From: CAZOIA01 sp964579675
GTDB taxonomy: Bacteria > Planctomycetota > Phycisphaerae > UBA1845 > PWPN01
Reading direction: 5' to 3'
Assembly (NCBI GenBank): GCA_964579675.1
Contig: CAZOIA010000162.1
Coordinates: 1 to 12,515, forward strand
DNA: 12,515 bases
The notes beneath the pieces were generated by a model. That model saw only the letters and a list, made by a program, of their open reading frames with translations, was not told where the DNA came from and ran no database searches. A program made the translations under genes and the position numbers. This document shows, one piece after another, positions 1 to 6,746 of this stretch. The stretch's first letter is position 1; every line of letters starts with the position of its first letter.

Positions 1-475
1 GCGGAGTGTACGTAAGGCGCGTGACCTTACTCTCCAATTCAGGCTGAACCAGCACAATATCTCCTTCCCACATTCGGGGCAGATGCCGCTCACTCACGCC
101 ACAGACGATCATTACGCTATTCTCACTGTGGGACATGGGACGGTGAACCGCTGGTTGGCTGCCCTTGGCCGTCTGGCGTTGCTGCTGCGGCGGCGGTAGG
201 TCAATCACGGTTTGAGTATGCCCAACCGGGATCGGTCTTCGGATGGATCCCGGTTCTCTTGTGCGCTGCTGCCTGTGATGACGGCGGACGATGGCAAGAC
301 GGGTCGGGCCGAGGGCGGTAAATCCGTAACCATTCAGGGTCCGGCGGGGAGTAGGGATGAGACGGGTTGGGCCACGCCAGGCGAACGTGCGGGGATAATG
401 GGGAATCTGTGAACGGTTACCGCAAATGGATCGGCAATCACCGCCGGCTGATGGCGGCTCTTGCGCGTTCGGCAT
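1..475 (-). CDS. possible partial gene running off the left edge (third gene of the TPR operon?)
   Basis: An open frame starts at ATG 475-473, inside the end of the upstream TPR gene (38-base overlap), and stays open for 158 codons to the window edge. Residues 1-110 are rich in Pro and Arg and look like a chance frame. Residues 114-158, from a second in-frame ATG at 136, look more like protein: they include the run WEGDIVLVQPE. In those 45 codons I counted GC of about 58, 40 and 62 percent at positions 1, 2 and 3, a coding-like pattern. The antisense frame shares codon phase, so this does not settle the strand. No good ribosome-binding site precedes 475 or 136. If real, the start may be at 136 rather than 475. 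I do not recognise the product. It competes with the plus-strand frame 2-199. Confidence 0.25.
   Translation of the reverse strand, partial: MPNAQEPPSAGGDCRSICGNRSQIPHYPRTFAWRGPTRLIPTPRRTLNGYGFTALGPTRLAIVRRHHRQQRTREPGSIRRPIPVGHTQTVIDLPPPQQQRQTAKGSQPAVHRPMSHSENSVMIVCGVSERHLPRMWEGDIVLVQPELESKVTRLTYTP
2..199 (+). CDS. possible C-terminal fragment of a plus-strand gene, faintly MscS-like
   Basis: A frame open from the left edge ends at TAG 197-199 after 65 residues. It reads as a charged helix followed by N-I-S-F-P, then a tail ending L-A-L-L-L-R-R-R. A helix followed by I-x-(I/F)-P is how many MscS-type mechanosensitive channel C-termini look, but this is a weak resemblance recalled from the family, not a match. 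A 10-bp hairpin begins 25 bases after the stop, which would suit a transcript end. The frame is exactly antisense and codon-phased to the minus-strand frame at 1-475, so probably at most one of them is real. Confidence 0.25.
   Translation, partial: RSVRKARDLTLQFRLNQHNISFPHSGQMPLTHATDDHYAILTVGHGTVNRWLAALGRLALLLRRR
224..255. terminator. 10-bp perfect inverted repeat, terminator-like but without a T-tract
   Basis: AACCGGGATC at 224-233 pairs perfectly with GATCCCGGTT at 246-255 across a 12-base loop. It lies between the plus-strand frame ending at 199 and the minus-strand TPR gene ending at 438, where a two-way terminator would be expected. Neither side has a run of T, so intrinsic termination is uncertain. 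It could also be a protein-binding palindrome. Confidence 0.35.
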
Positions 476-2120
476 GAGAGCTCGTCGGCGCCATCTCCCG
501 GACGCGGTGCCACATTGCCGTGGCCCGGTCGATCATGCCCATGTTCTCCAAGGCAATCGCCAGGTTCTCCCGAAAATCTAGATTGTTCGGATTGCCGCTC
601 ACCGCCCGCTGGAAGTGCTCGATCGCCAACTCGAACTGATGACGGTCGGCAAACATGACCCCGAGTCGGTAATGGAGATCTACGTACTCCGGATGCAAGG
701 CCAATGCCTGCTGGAGGCTGCGAATGGCCTCGTCGCTCTCGCCGGCCTCGTACAAGGCCAGACCCAGCTTCACCAGGGCCTTGGTGTAGACCGGGTTGAT
801 CTGAACCGCGCTGCGGAAATGCTCGATGGCCTCCTCCAGGTGCCCCCGCTGCCGCAGCAGGAGCCCGAGGCGATAGTGGACGTCGGGATGGTTCGGCCGG
901 TCGCCGGCCAGTTTCCGATGACGCTCGATCTGCTGTTCGATCAGATCGGAGATGCGATCCTCCGGAGGAGCCGCTACCTCCACCGGTCCTGCGTCGAGAT
1001 AGCGCTGAGCCTCCTGCTGGACGCCGCATTTCAACTGGAGCCGGGCCATCTCGGAATACAGCAGCGTGGTGTTCGGCTCGACGCTGGAGGCCAGATCGAA
1101 GCTCGACCAGGCCTCCGCTTCGTGACCGGCCTCATGCTGGGCGACACCGAGTCCCACGTACGCGGTCAGCAGCCGGTCGTTGATCTCGATGGCCCGGCTG
1201 AAGAAGGAAGCGGCCTCGCCGTAGCGCCCGGCCCGTAAGTGCTGAGTTCCGGCCTTGACCGTCGCCTCAAGAAATGCCGGGTGCAAATCGACTGCCTTGA
1301 GGTATGCCTTCATGGCCGCTTCATCATTCCCGATGCGGGCGTAGAGGTCTCCGAGTCGCAGGAACGTATCCGCGCAGTCCGGCCGCTTCTCGCCCATCAG
1401 GTGCAATTGTTCGATCGCTTCCCGGACCAGGCCCGCCTGTTCGAGTGTCTCGGCCAGGTCGTTGCGGGCATCCCAGTTGTCCGGCTCGATGAGCAGCGCG
1501 TTCTCGAAGGCCTTGATCGAATCATCAGTGGCCCCGTTGCGGAGGTAGAGGTTGCCCAGGGCCAGGTGGAGGTCGACGTCGCCGGGCTCGTCGGTGAGCA
1601 TCTCCTCGTACTGCTCGATCGCCAGCCCGAGCCTGTTCTGCCGCAGATAGATCGCCGCCAGCCGTTCGCGAGCGTTGCGCAGAGAGGGACAGCACCGCAC
1701 CGCGCACTGATAGTGGGTGATCGCCTCCCCCATTCGTTCCGCCCGCTCATGGCAGTAAGCCAACCCGAACTGCACCGCGGCGTCGTCCGGTTCGAGATCG
1801 GCGGCCGCACTGAGCTCCCTGGCCCCCTCTTCCAGCAGGCCAAGCTCCTCCAGGCAACACGCCTGGGCAATGCGTGACAGCGGGCACCGGGGATCGAGGC
1901 GGATCGCCGATGCGAAGGCGTCGCGGGCCTTGGCCGCCTGCCCCACCTTGAGATAAGCGAACCCCAACTCCATATGCAGGTCTGGGGCCCCGGGATCGAG
2001 GTCGAGCAGCTCCCGAAGGTTGACCTGATCTCTGGGCACCACGCGACGCATCTGATCCTGAAAGGCATCCGACAGCCGACCGATCCAGCCGCGCCCGAGC
2101 GTTTCCAAAAGGTATGACAT
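438..2120 (-). CDS. TPR-repeat protein, 560 aa (second gene of TPR operon)
   Basis: This is a cytoplasmic scaffold-type protein made almost wholly of tetratricopeptide repeats. There is no signal peptide or membrane segment. The helix-turn-helix repeats keep exact 34-residue register: the closing Pro falls at 43, 77, 111, 145, 179, 213, 247, 281 and 349, with Asp at 315. After a 60-residue step it recurs at 409, 443, 477, 511 and 545. That gives about ten repeats, a linker at roughly 375-405 containing G-P-V-E-V-A-A-P-P, and four or five more repeats. ATG 2120 is preceded by GGGGAG, and the gene starts 12 bases after the stop of the upstream TPR gene, so the two are cotranscribed. TPR arrays bind proteins or peptides; the partner cannot be inferred here. 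The C-terminal block resembles that of its neighbour, which suggests tandem paralogy. Confidence 0.93.
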   Translation of the reverse strand: MSYLLETLGRGWIGRLSDAFQDQMRRVVPRDQVNLRELLDLDPGAPDLHMELGFAYLKVGQAAKARDAFASAIRLDPRCPLSRIAQACCLEELGLLEEGARELSAAADLEPDDAAVQFGLAYCHERAERMGEAITHYQCAVRCCPSLRNARERLAAIYLRQNRLGLAIEQYEEMLTDEPGDVDLHLALGNLYLRNGATDDSIKAFENALLIEPDNWDARNDLAETLEQAGLVREAIEQLHLMGEKRPDCADTFLRLGDLYARIGNDEAAMKAYLKAVDLHPAFLEATVKAGTQHLRAGRYGEAASFFSRAIEINDRLLTAYVGLGVAQHEAGHEAEAWSSFDLASSVEPNTTLLYSEMARLQLKCGVQQEAQRYLDAGPVEVAAPPEDRISDLIEQQIERHRKLAGDRPNHPDVHYRLGLLLRQRGHLEEAIEHFRSAVQINPVYTKALVKLGLALYEAGESDEAIRSLQQALALHPEYVDLHYRLGVMFADRHQFELAIEHFQRAVSGNPNNLDFRENLAIALENMGMIDRATAMWHRVREMAPTSSHAERARAAISRR

Positions 2121-2132
2121 CCCTTCTCCCCG

Positions 2133-3380
2133 TCACACGGGCAACGTTTCCAGTGCTTCCCGTGCCGCCTGGTGATCCCGGTTTAAGTCCAGTGCCCGCT
2201 GGTAGGCCCGGCGGGCCCGATCCGGTTGGTTCCCCTGCTGGTACAGTTGCCCGACCAGGCAATGCACATCCGGATAATCCGCCCCCGCCCGGATGGCTTG
2301 CTCCAGTCGTTTGACCCCGGCCTCCCACCGGTCCGTCTGACCATACAACTGGGCCAGTAGGATCAACGGTTTGACATACCTCGGATTGATGCGAGCCGCC
2401 AGTTCGGCATGTTGTATGGCGTCGCGATCCTTGCCCAACCTGCGGTAGACCGCCCCGCAATGATAATGCAGATCAGCAAACTCCGGATGCTTGCGAAGGG
2501 CTCGTTCCAGCGTAGCCGCCAATGTGGAGAAGACTTCCTCGTCCACCTCGCTCACCGGCAGCGCCAGGAACGCCTCGATAAAGTCCGGCTCGGCGGCAAT
2601 GGCGTCGCCCAACCGGTCGATGGCCGTCTGGTCGGGTTTCGCAGCCGAGACTGGCGGCTGCCACTTGATCTTAGGCTCTTGATCCCGTCCCACCGCCGAT
2701 GGTGCCAGCAGGCTGAGCTGTAATGCCACCCGCGCATTCGACGGATCCAGTTGGTGCGCACGTTCCAGATAGCGGAGTGCTCTTTCGTGACGGCCGTCCA
2801 TACTGCAGCACTGGGCGAGTCGTTCGTATGCACCGGCGTGGGACGGATCAAGGGCGATGGTCTTTTCCAGAAGCTTCTCCGCCTCGGCCAGCTCGTCCTC
2901 GGCCGCCAGCATTACGGCAAGCTGGTAATGCAGCTCGGCATGATTGCCCTGGCGGCGAAGCCCCTCCCGCAAGGTAGCCACCGCGTCCATCAACGCACCC
3001 CGCTTCCACTGTGCCAGGGCGGAGCGAATGCGGGCCCCGGCATCGTCCGGATTGTCGCGGACCACGGCATCGAATTCATGGGCCGCCAGATCCAATCGGC
3101 CCATGCCCACGTAACAGACCGCCAGAAACCTTGCGAACCCCCCGCCGGAGGGGTTGGCCTGTGCCGCAGCCTGAAAGTGACCGCTCGCCTCGCGGAACTG
3201 CCGCTGCTCGAAGAGCTGAACCCCGAGGCGGTAGTGGGCTTGCCCGAGGTAAAACCGGCTCAGCAGCCCTTCTGCCCCCCGGCCGGCGGAGGCCAACACG
3301 GTCAGGTATTCGATGGCATCAGGGTAACGTCCGGCGTTGTACGCCGACATCCCGGCCCGGTATCGCTGGCGATCATTCAT
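2133..3380 (-). CDS. TPR-repeat protein, 415 aa (first gene of TPR operon)
   Basis: This TPR protein has no signal peptide. Repeats cover nearly the whole chain. The closing Pro lies at 77, 111, 179 and 213 (Gly at 145), then after a 52-residue break at 265, 299 and 333, with the lattice continuing to about 401. The break holds a Lys/Pro-rich linker near 232-250. ATG 3380 is preceded by GAGG with 5 bases of spacing. The stop lies 12 bases before the start of the 560-residue TPR gene. The repeat around I-N-P-R-Y-V-K-P-L-I closely matches I-N-P-V-Y-T-K-A-L-V in the downstream protein, and both share the block-linker-block plan. The likely role is a scaffold or adaptor; no enzyme domain is visible. 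It is transcribed away from the lipoprotein gene at 3739. Confidence 0.93.
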   Translation of the reverse strand: MNDRQRYRAGMSAYNAGRYPDAIEYLTVLASAGRGAEGLLSRFYLGQAHYRLGVQLFEQRQFREASGHFQAAAQANPSGGGFARFLAVCYVGMGRLDLAAHEFDAVVRDNPDDAGARIRSALAQWKRGALMDAVATLREGLRRQGNHAELHYQLAVMLAAEDELAEAEKLLEKTIALDPSHAGAYERLAQCCSMDGRHERALRYLERAHQLDPSNARVALQLSLLAPSAVGRDQEPKIKWQPPVSAAKPDQTAIDRLGDAIAAEPDFIEAFLALPVSEVDEEVFSTLAATLERALRKHPEFADLHYHCGAVYRRLGKDRDAIQHAELAARINPRYVKPLILLAQLYGQTDRWEAGVKRLEQAIRAGADYPDVHCLVGQLYQQGNQPDRARRAYQRALDLNRDHQAAREALETLPV

Positions 3381-3487
3381 GTGATCCTCGCAGGCTCTGA
3401 GGCCAATTTCGACGCGCGTACCTCCCGGCTTTGGGGCTGATCACGCCGGGAAGCCCGCCACAGGTTCTATCGGCCACCAGGCGGTCC

Positions 3488-3515
3488 ACAATAAGCGGTA
3501 GCCGAACAGAGACAA
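3488..3515 (-). promoter_or_regulatory. candidate sigma70-type promoter for the TPR operon
   Basis: On the minus strand, TTGTCT (3515-3510) and TATTGT (3493-3488) are separated by 16 bases, each matching 4 of 6 consensus positions. Transcription would start near 3481, giving a leader of about 100 bases to ATG 3380. It is called by eye only. Confidence 0.3.
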
Positions 3516-3590
3516 CGCATGAACAAGGCCCTTTTCCGGCCCGTTCACATGATGTGGCTGCCGTCTGGACACCGGAGAGGAGTTGCGGGC

Positions 3591-3619
3591 TTCGGCTCCC
3601 GCGGCGGTCCGAATACAAT
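3591..3619 (+). promoter_or_regulatory. candidate promoter for the lipoprotein gene (good -10, poor -35)
   Basis: TACAAT at 3614-3619 matches 5 of 6 positions of a -10 box. The hexamer 17 bases upstream, TTCGGC at 3591-3596, is poor, so an activator or another sigma factor would be needed. The start would be near 3626, leaving a leader of about 113 bases that contains the hairpin at 3655-3684. Confidence 0.2.
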
Positions 3620-3654
3620 GAGACACCACGGGTCGTACCGGGTAAGCTCCGGGT

Positions 3655-3684
3655 CGGCCGTTGCCCCGCAGGGCAGCACGGCCG
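3655..3684 (+). other. strong hairpin in the leader of the lipoprotein gene
   Basis: CGGCCGT (3655-3661) pairs with ACGGCCG (3678-3684), and TGCCC (3662-3666) pairs with GGGCA (3671-3675). This leaves a CGCA loop and a 2-base bulge. The 12 pairs end 41 bases before the ribosome-binding site. It overlaps the upstream in-frame TTG at 3661, which argues against translation starting there. No T-tract follows, so a terminator is unlikely. An mRNA-stability or attenuation role is possible. Confidence 0.35.
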
Positions 3685-3725
3685 ATAACCCGGCAAGCCC
3701 CGTGCAGGCATCCAACGACCACCAC

Positions 3726-3731
3726 GAGGAA
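3726..3731 (+). promoter_or_regulatory. ribosome-binding site fixing the GTG start at 3739
   Basis: GAGGAA ends 7 bases before GTG 3739-3741. This start puts a basic N-terminus directly in front of the hydrophobic core and lipobox of the protein, whereas the longer frame from TTG 3661 has no such site and overlaps a hairpin. Confidence 0.7.
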
Positions 3732-3738
3732 CACTCTG

Positions 3739-4794
3739 GTGAGGACCCGAGAGTCCGGATGTGACGGCAGGCGTTCTCCCGCAGGACAATGGACCCCGGG
3801 ATTGGTGCTTCTCGCCGCGCTGGTTCTGGCCGGCGGCTGCGACGAGCGTCCCCCGCAGGCGGAGACCGCTACGCTGCAATCCGGGTTGACCGCTGATTCG
3901 GGACTTATCGCCCTGGTGGGCGCCGGCGAAGGCGATCCCCTCTGGCCTATTCTCAAGACCGGCGCCCGGCACTACGCGGACGGACATGGCGCGATTCGAA
4001 TCCGATACCTCAACCCCGCCGGGCGTTCGCCTCAAGATCAGATCGACTGCCTGCGGTCGCTTAGCGACCCTGAGCTCCGCGGGCTCTGCATAGACATCAT
4101 CGACGCCAACGCCCTCAAGCCGATCCTGAGAGACATGCACAATCAAGGGATTCGGATCGTCTCGATCATCCAGCCTGCTCCGCAGGAGATCCGCTCGGGC
4201 CACGTTGGCTTCGACGACCGGGAGATCGGCAGGGCGCTGGCAGAGGCGACGATGGACGCACTCGATGGTGCCGGTTCAATCGCCCTGCTCCACGCCGGGT
4301 ATGAACATCCGATCTACGGGCTTCGGCGAATCGCGTTTGAGACAGAGCTCGAACGCCACCCCGGTGCCGAGGTCTTTGCCAAGAAGAACTGCCGAACGGA
4401 CGCCCGAGAAGCGAGGAAGATCATTCGCGAGTACTCGCGACGATTCCCCAGGCTCTCGGCCTGGGTGGCGTTGGATGATTGGCCCCTGCGTGACCGCGGC
4501 CCAGACACTCTGGGCATCCCCCCCGGGTGCAGGTTCATCACATTTGGGGGCACACCCGCGCAGTGGCCCCTCGTCGAGAGCGGGATCAGCACCGCCGTCG
4601 TCGCCGCCAACTATCGTGAACTCGGCGCCAAGGCGGTGCAGTACTGCGCCGAGGCCTTCCGGGAACCGTCCCGATTCGAGAAGCGCTACGCCGCACCGCT
4701 CCGCACCGTCTGGGCCACCAATCTCGACGAATACAAACGCGACTGGGCCTACTGGTCAACCGGCAAGTTCCCGGGAAACGAATTGCAACCGTAA
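3739..4794 (+). CDS. periplasmic-binding-protein-like lipoprotein (type I, sugar-binding family), 351 aa
   Basis: This is a secreted, lipid-anchored protein. A basic N-region is followed by the hydrophobic run L-V-L-L-A-A-L-V and the lipobox-like L-A-G-G-C, with Cys34 as the acylated residue. The box is slightly atypical, with Ala at -3 and Gly at -1. Residues 56-300 read like a type I substrate-binding fold of the ribose/LacI sort (Peripla_BP_4). A first beta strand L-I-A-L-V-G-A-G is followed by alternating strands and helices, the crossover G-F-D-D-R-E-I-G-R-A near 156-165, and a second lobe from S-I-A-L-L-H-A-G. By family knowledge it would bind a sugar or similar small ligand at the cytoplasmic membrane, for uptake or sensing. 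No permease, ATPase or sensor kinase lies beside it, so it is an orphan here. It is divergent from the TPR operon and convergent with the dehydratase gene. Confidence 0.85.
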   Translation: MRTRESGCDGRRSPAGQWTPGLVLLAALVLAGGCDERPPQAETATLQSGLTADSGLIALVGAGEGDPLWPILKTGARHYADGHGAIRIRYLNPAGRSPQDQIDCLRSLSDPELRGLCIDIIDANALKPILRDMHNQGIRIVSIIQPAPQEIRSGHVGFDDREIGRALAEATMDALDGAGSIALLHAGYEHPIYGLRRIAFETELERHPGAEVFAKKNCRTDAREARKIIREYSRRFPRLSAWVALDDWPLRDRGPDTLGIPPGCRFITFGGTPAQWPLVESGISTAVVAANYRELGAKAVQYCAEAFREPSRFEKRYAAPLRTVWATNLDEYKRDWAYWSTGKFPGNELQP

Positions 4795-4802
4795 CCGGCG
4801 GC

Positions 4803-6746
4803 TCACGTGGCGGCGGGTGAGACGCGGGTCGGCTCTCCCGCCTCTAAAGGACTGTACTCCGGGACGGTGCTCGCCAGCTCGCGGCGAATCCCCGCCGGCG
4901 CGGCGCTGTCCATCATGCTCTCCAGATCGTCGATCCGCTGGCAGACGCGGTCGAAATCCTCCGGCCGCTTCACCATAATGCCGATCTTCGGGTGGTCGGT
5001 CCGACTCGCGTCTTCTCCGGTGATCGACAGTTCTTCAAACAGCTTCTCACCGGGTCTTATCCCGGTGAAGCGAATCTCGATATCCTCGTGGGGCCTGAGC
5101 CCGCTCAGCGTGATCAAGTCCACCGCAAGGTCAACGATCTTGACCGGCTCGCCCATCTCGAGCAAGAAGATCTCGCCGCCCTTGCCCATGGCCCCCGCCT
5201 GCAGCACGAGCTGAGAAGCCTCCGGGATGGTCATGAAGTAGCGGGTCATCTCCGGGTGCGTCACCGTCACCGGGCCACCCCGCGCGATCTGCTCCTTGAA
5301 AATGGGAATAACACTGCCGCTGCTGCCCAAAACGTTGCCGAACCGCACCGTCACAAACTCCGTTCGGGTTCTGGTGTGGCTGCCGAGCTGCTGGACGTAC
5401 ATCTCTGCGACCCGCTTCGTGCACCCCATGATGCTGGTCGGGTTGACCGCCTTATCCGTCGAGATCATCACGAACTTCTCAACCCCGACCACCGAGGCCA
5501 TATCAGCCAGGCAGCGCGTGCCCAGGATGTTGTTCTTGATCGCCTCACCGGGATTGCATTCCATCATGGGGACGTGCTTATGAGCGGCGGCGTGGAAGAT
5601 CACCGTGGGATGCTCCTCTTGAAGAATCCCCTTGATCCGCGGCCCGTCGGCGATGTCGGCCACGTACGGTACCCGGGGCACGCCGGCAAAATGGCGCTCA
5701 AGATCCCGATCGATTTCAAACAGCGCGTTTTCCATCCTCTCAATAAGCAAGAGCTTATTCGGCTTGAATCGACAAACCTGCCGGCACATCTCTGAACCGA
5801 TCGATCCCCCCGCCCCTGTCACCATGACAACCTTGCCTCGAAGGTAGTTGCCGATCGCTTCCACGTCGAGCGTCACCGGTTCACGACCGAGCAAGTCTTC
5901 AATGTCAACCGGGCGGATCTGGCTGATGTGCACCCGCCCCTCGATCAGGTCGGTCAGCGCCGGAACCGTGCGGAACCGCAGGTTCATCCCCTGGCACAAC
6001 TCGATCAGATGCCGCACCGTCCGCTGCGACGCCGAGGGCATCGCAATGAGCACCTCGTCCACGTCGCGACTCTCGCACACCCGCCTGATGTCCTTCAACT
6101 TGCCCAGCACCTCGATGCCGCGGATCCGCGCGCGTTGCTTCGCCTCGTCGTCATCGAGAAAGCCCACCACCAGGTAGCGCTCTTCCGACGTTCGCACAAG
6201 GTCCCGCAGGATCGAATCCCCGATATCGCCCGCCCCGACGATCAGCAGCCGGGTCTGCACACCGGCCCCCAGCGGACGCAACTCCTCGTGGTAGAATCTG
6301 AACCCGATCCGGGCCGCTGAAACCAGCCCGATCGTGAATACCCAGTCCAGCAGGAAAACCGCGTTGGGAACAACTACCCCGTCTTCCTCCGGGAAATACG
6401 CCCGCCACGTCCACACATAAGCCCAGTACGCGACCACACACAGAAAAACGCTGATGTGCGAGGCTTTGATGATCGCAAACAGATCACGCAGTCCAACGTA
6501 GCGCCAGGAGTCGCGGTACAACCGCATCCAGCCAAAGACGGTCACCTTCACCAGAAGCGTGACCGAAAGGTAGGGAAGGTACTCTCGAACAAACCACGCA
6601 CGCTCAATCCTGAAACGGAAATCGTACTTGACGGCAAAGGCAAGCAGCAGGCTCAACGTGAACAATACGCTATGCGCCGCCACGGAGACCAACGTCCGAT
6701 GGCGAACGCGCCATCTGATAGGGCTGTCGGGCGTCGCCTCGCTCAT
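4803..6746 (-). CDS. membrane-anchored nucleotide-sugar 4,6-dehydratase (FlaA1/WbpM/CapD family), 647 aa
   Basis: This is a polysaccharide or glycan biosynthesis enzyme of the long WbpM/PglF type, which by family converts UDP-GlcNAc to the 4-keto-6-deoxy sugar. Four membrane segments are visible near 20-39, 57-77, 94-115 and 126-148. A first Rossmann motif, G-A-G-D-I-G, lies at 171-176. A second, catalytic one, T-G-A-G-G-S-I-G, lies at 310-317, followed by S-T-D-K-A-V at 429-434. The catalytic M-G-C-T-K has Met440 and Lys444, so Met replaces the usual SDR Tyr, as in WbpM. R-P-G-E-K-L-F-E-E follows near 564-572. Its length is typical of the family. I chose ATG 6746 because it overlaps the upstream stop as ATGA and gives the normal cytoplasmic N-terminus. 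A longer frame to 6878 would lie inside the upstream gene. Only weak Shine-Dalgarno sequence precedes it, so translation is probably coupled. The exact sugar product is not certain. Confidence 0.94.
   Translation of the reverse strand: MSEATPDSPIRWRVRHRTLVSVAAHSVLFTLSLLLAFAVKYDFRFRIERAWFVREYLPYLSVTLLVKVTVFGWMRLYRDSWRYVGLRDLFAIIKASHISVFLCVVAYWAYVWTWRAYFPEEDGVVVPNAVFLLDWVFTIGLVSAARIGFRFYHEELRPLGAGVQTRLLIVGAGDIGDSILRDLVRTSEERYLVVGFLDDDEAKQRARIRGIEVLGKLKDIRRVCESRDVDEVLIAMPSASQRTVRHLIELCQGMNLRFRTVPALTDLIEGRVHISQIRPVDIEDLLGREPVTLDVEAIGNYLRGKVVMVTGAGGSIGSEMCRQVCRFKPNKLLLIERMENALFEIDRDLERHFAGVPRVPYVADIADGPRIKGILQEEHPTVIFHAAAHKHVPMMECNPGEAIKNNILGTRCLADMASVVGVEKFVMISTDKAVNPTSIMGCTKRVAEMYVQQLGSHTRTRTEFVTVRFGNVLGSSGSVIPIFKEQIARGGPVTVTHPEMTRYFMTIPEASQLVLQAGAMGKGGEIFLLEMGEPVKIVDLAVDLITLSGLRPHEDIEIRFTGIRPGEKLFEELSITGEDASRTDHPKIGIMVKRPEDFDRVCQRIDDLESMMDSAAPAGIRRELASTVPEYSPLEAGEPTRVSPAAT

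Noticed and set aside
1..93. Minus-strand GTG frame beginning with a zinc-ribbon-like I-C-P-E-C-G-K-E-I
   Set aside because: Only one C-x-x-C pair is visible in 31 codons, the rest is Arg-rich, a stop codon directly precedes the GTG, and the neighbouring frame looks more like protein. Worth rechecking if the contig is extended.
334..1029. Minus-strand ORF inside and beyond the end of the 560-residue TPR gene
   Set aside because: Out-of-frame reading of clear TPR repeats with Arg/Pro/Gly-rich composition.
3990..4006. tRNA T-loop-like GATTCGAATC
   Set aside because: It lies inside the lipoprotein coding sequence, with no matching acceptor or anticodon arms nearby.
3373..4203. Minus-strand ORF (276 codons) across the divergent region and the lipoprotein gene
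   Set aside because: It is antisense to a credible binding protein, Arg/Gly/Pro-rich, and overlaps the TPR gene start and the control region. No start signal.
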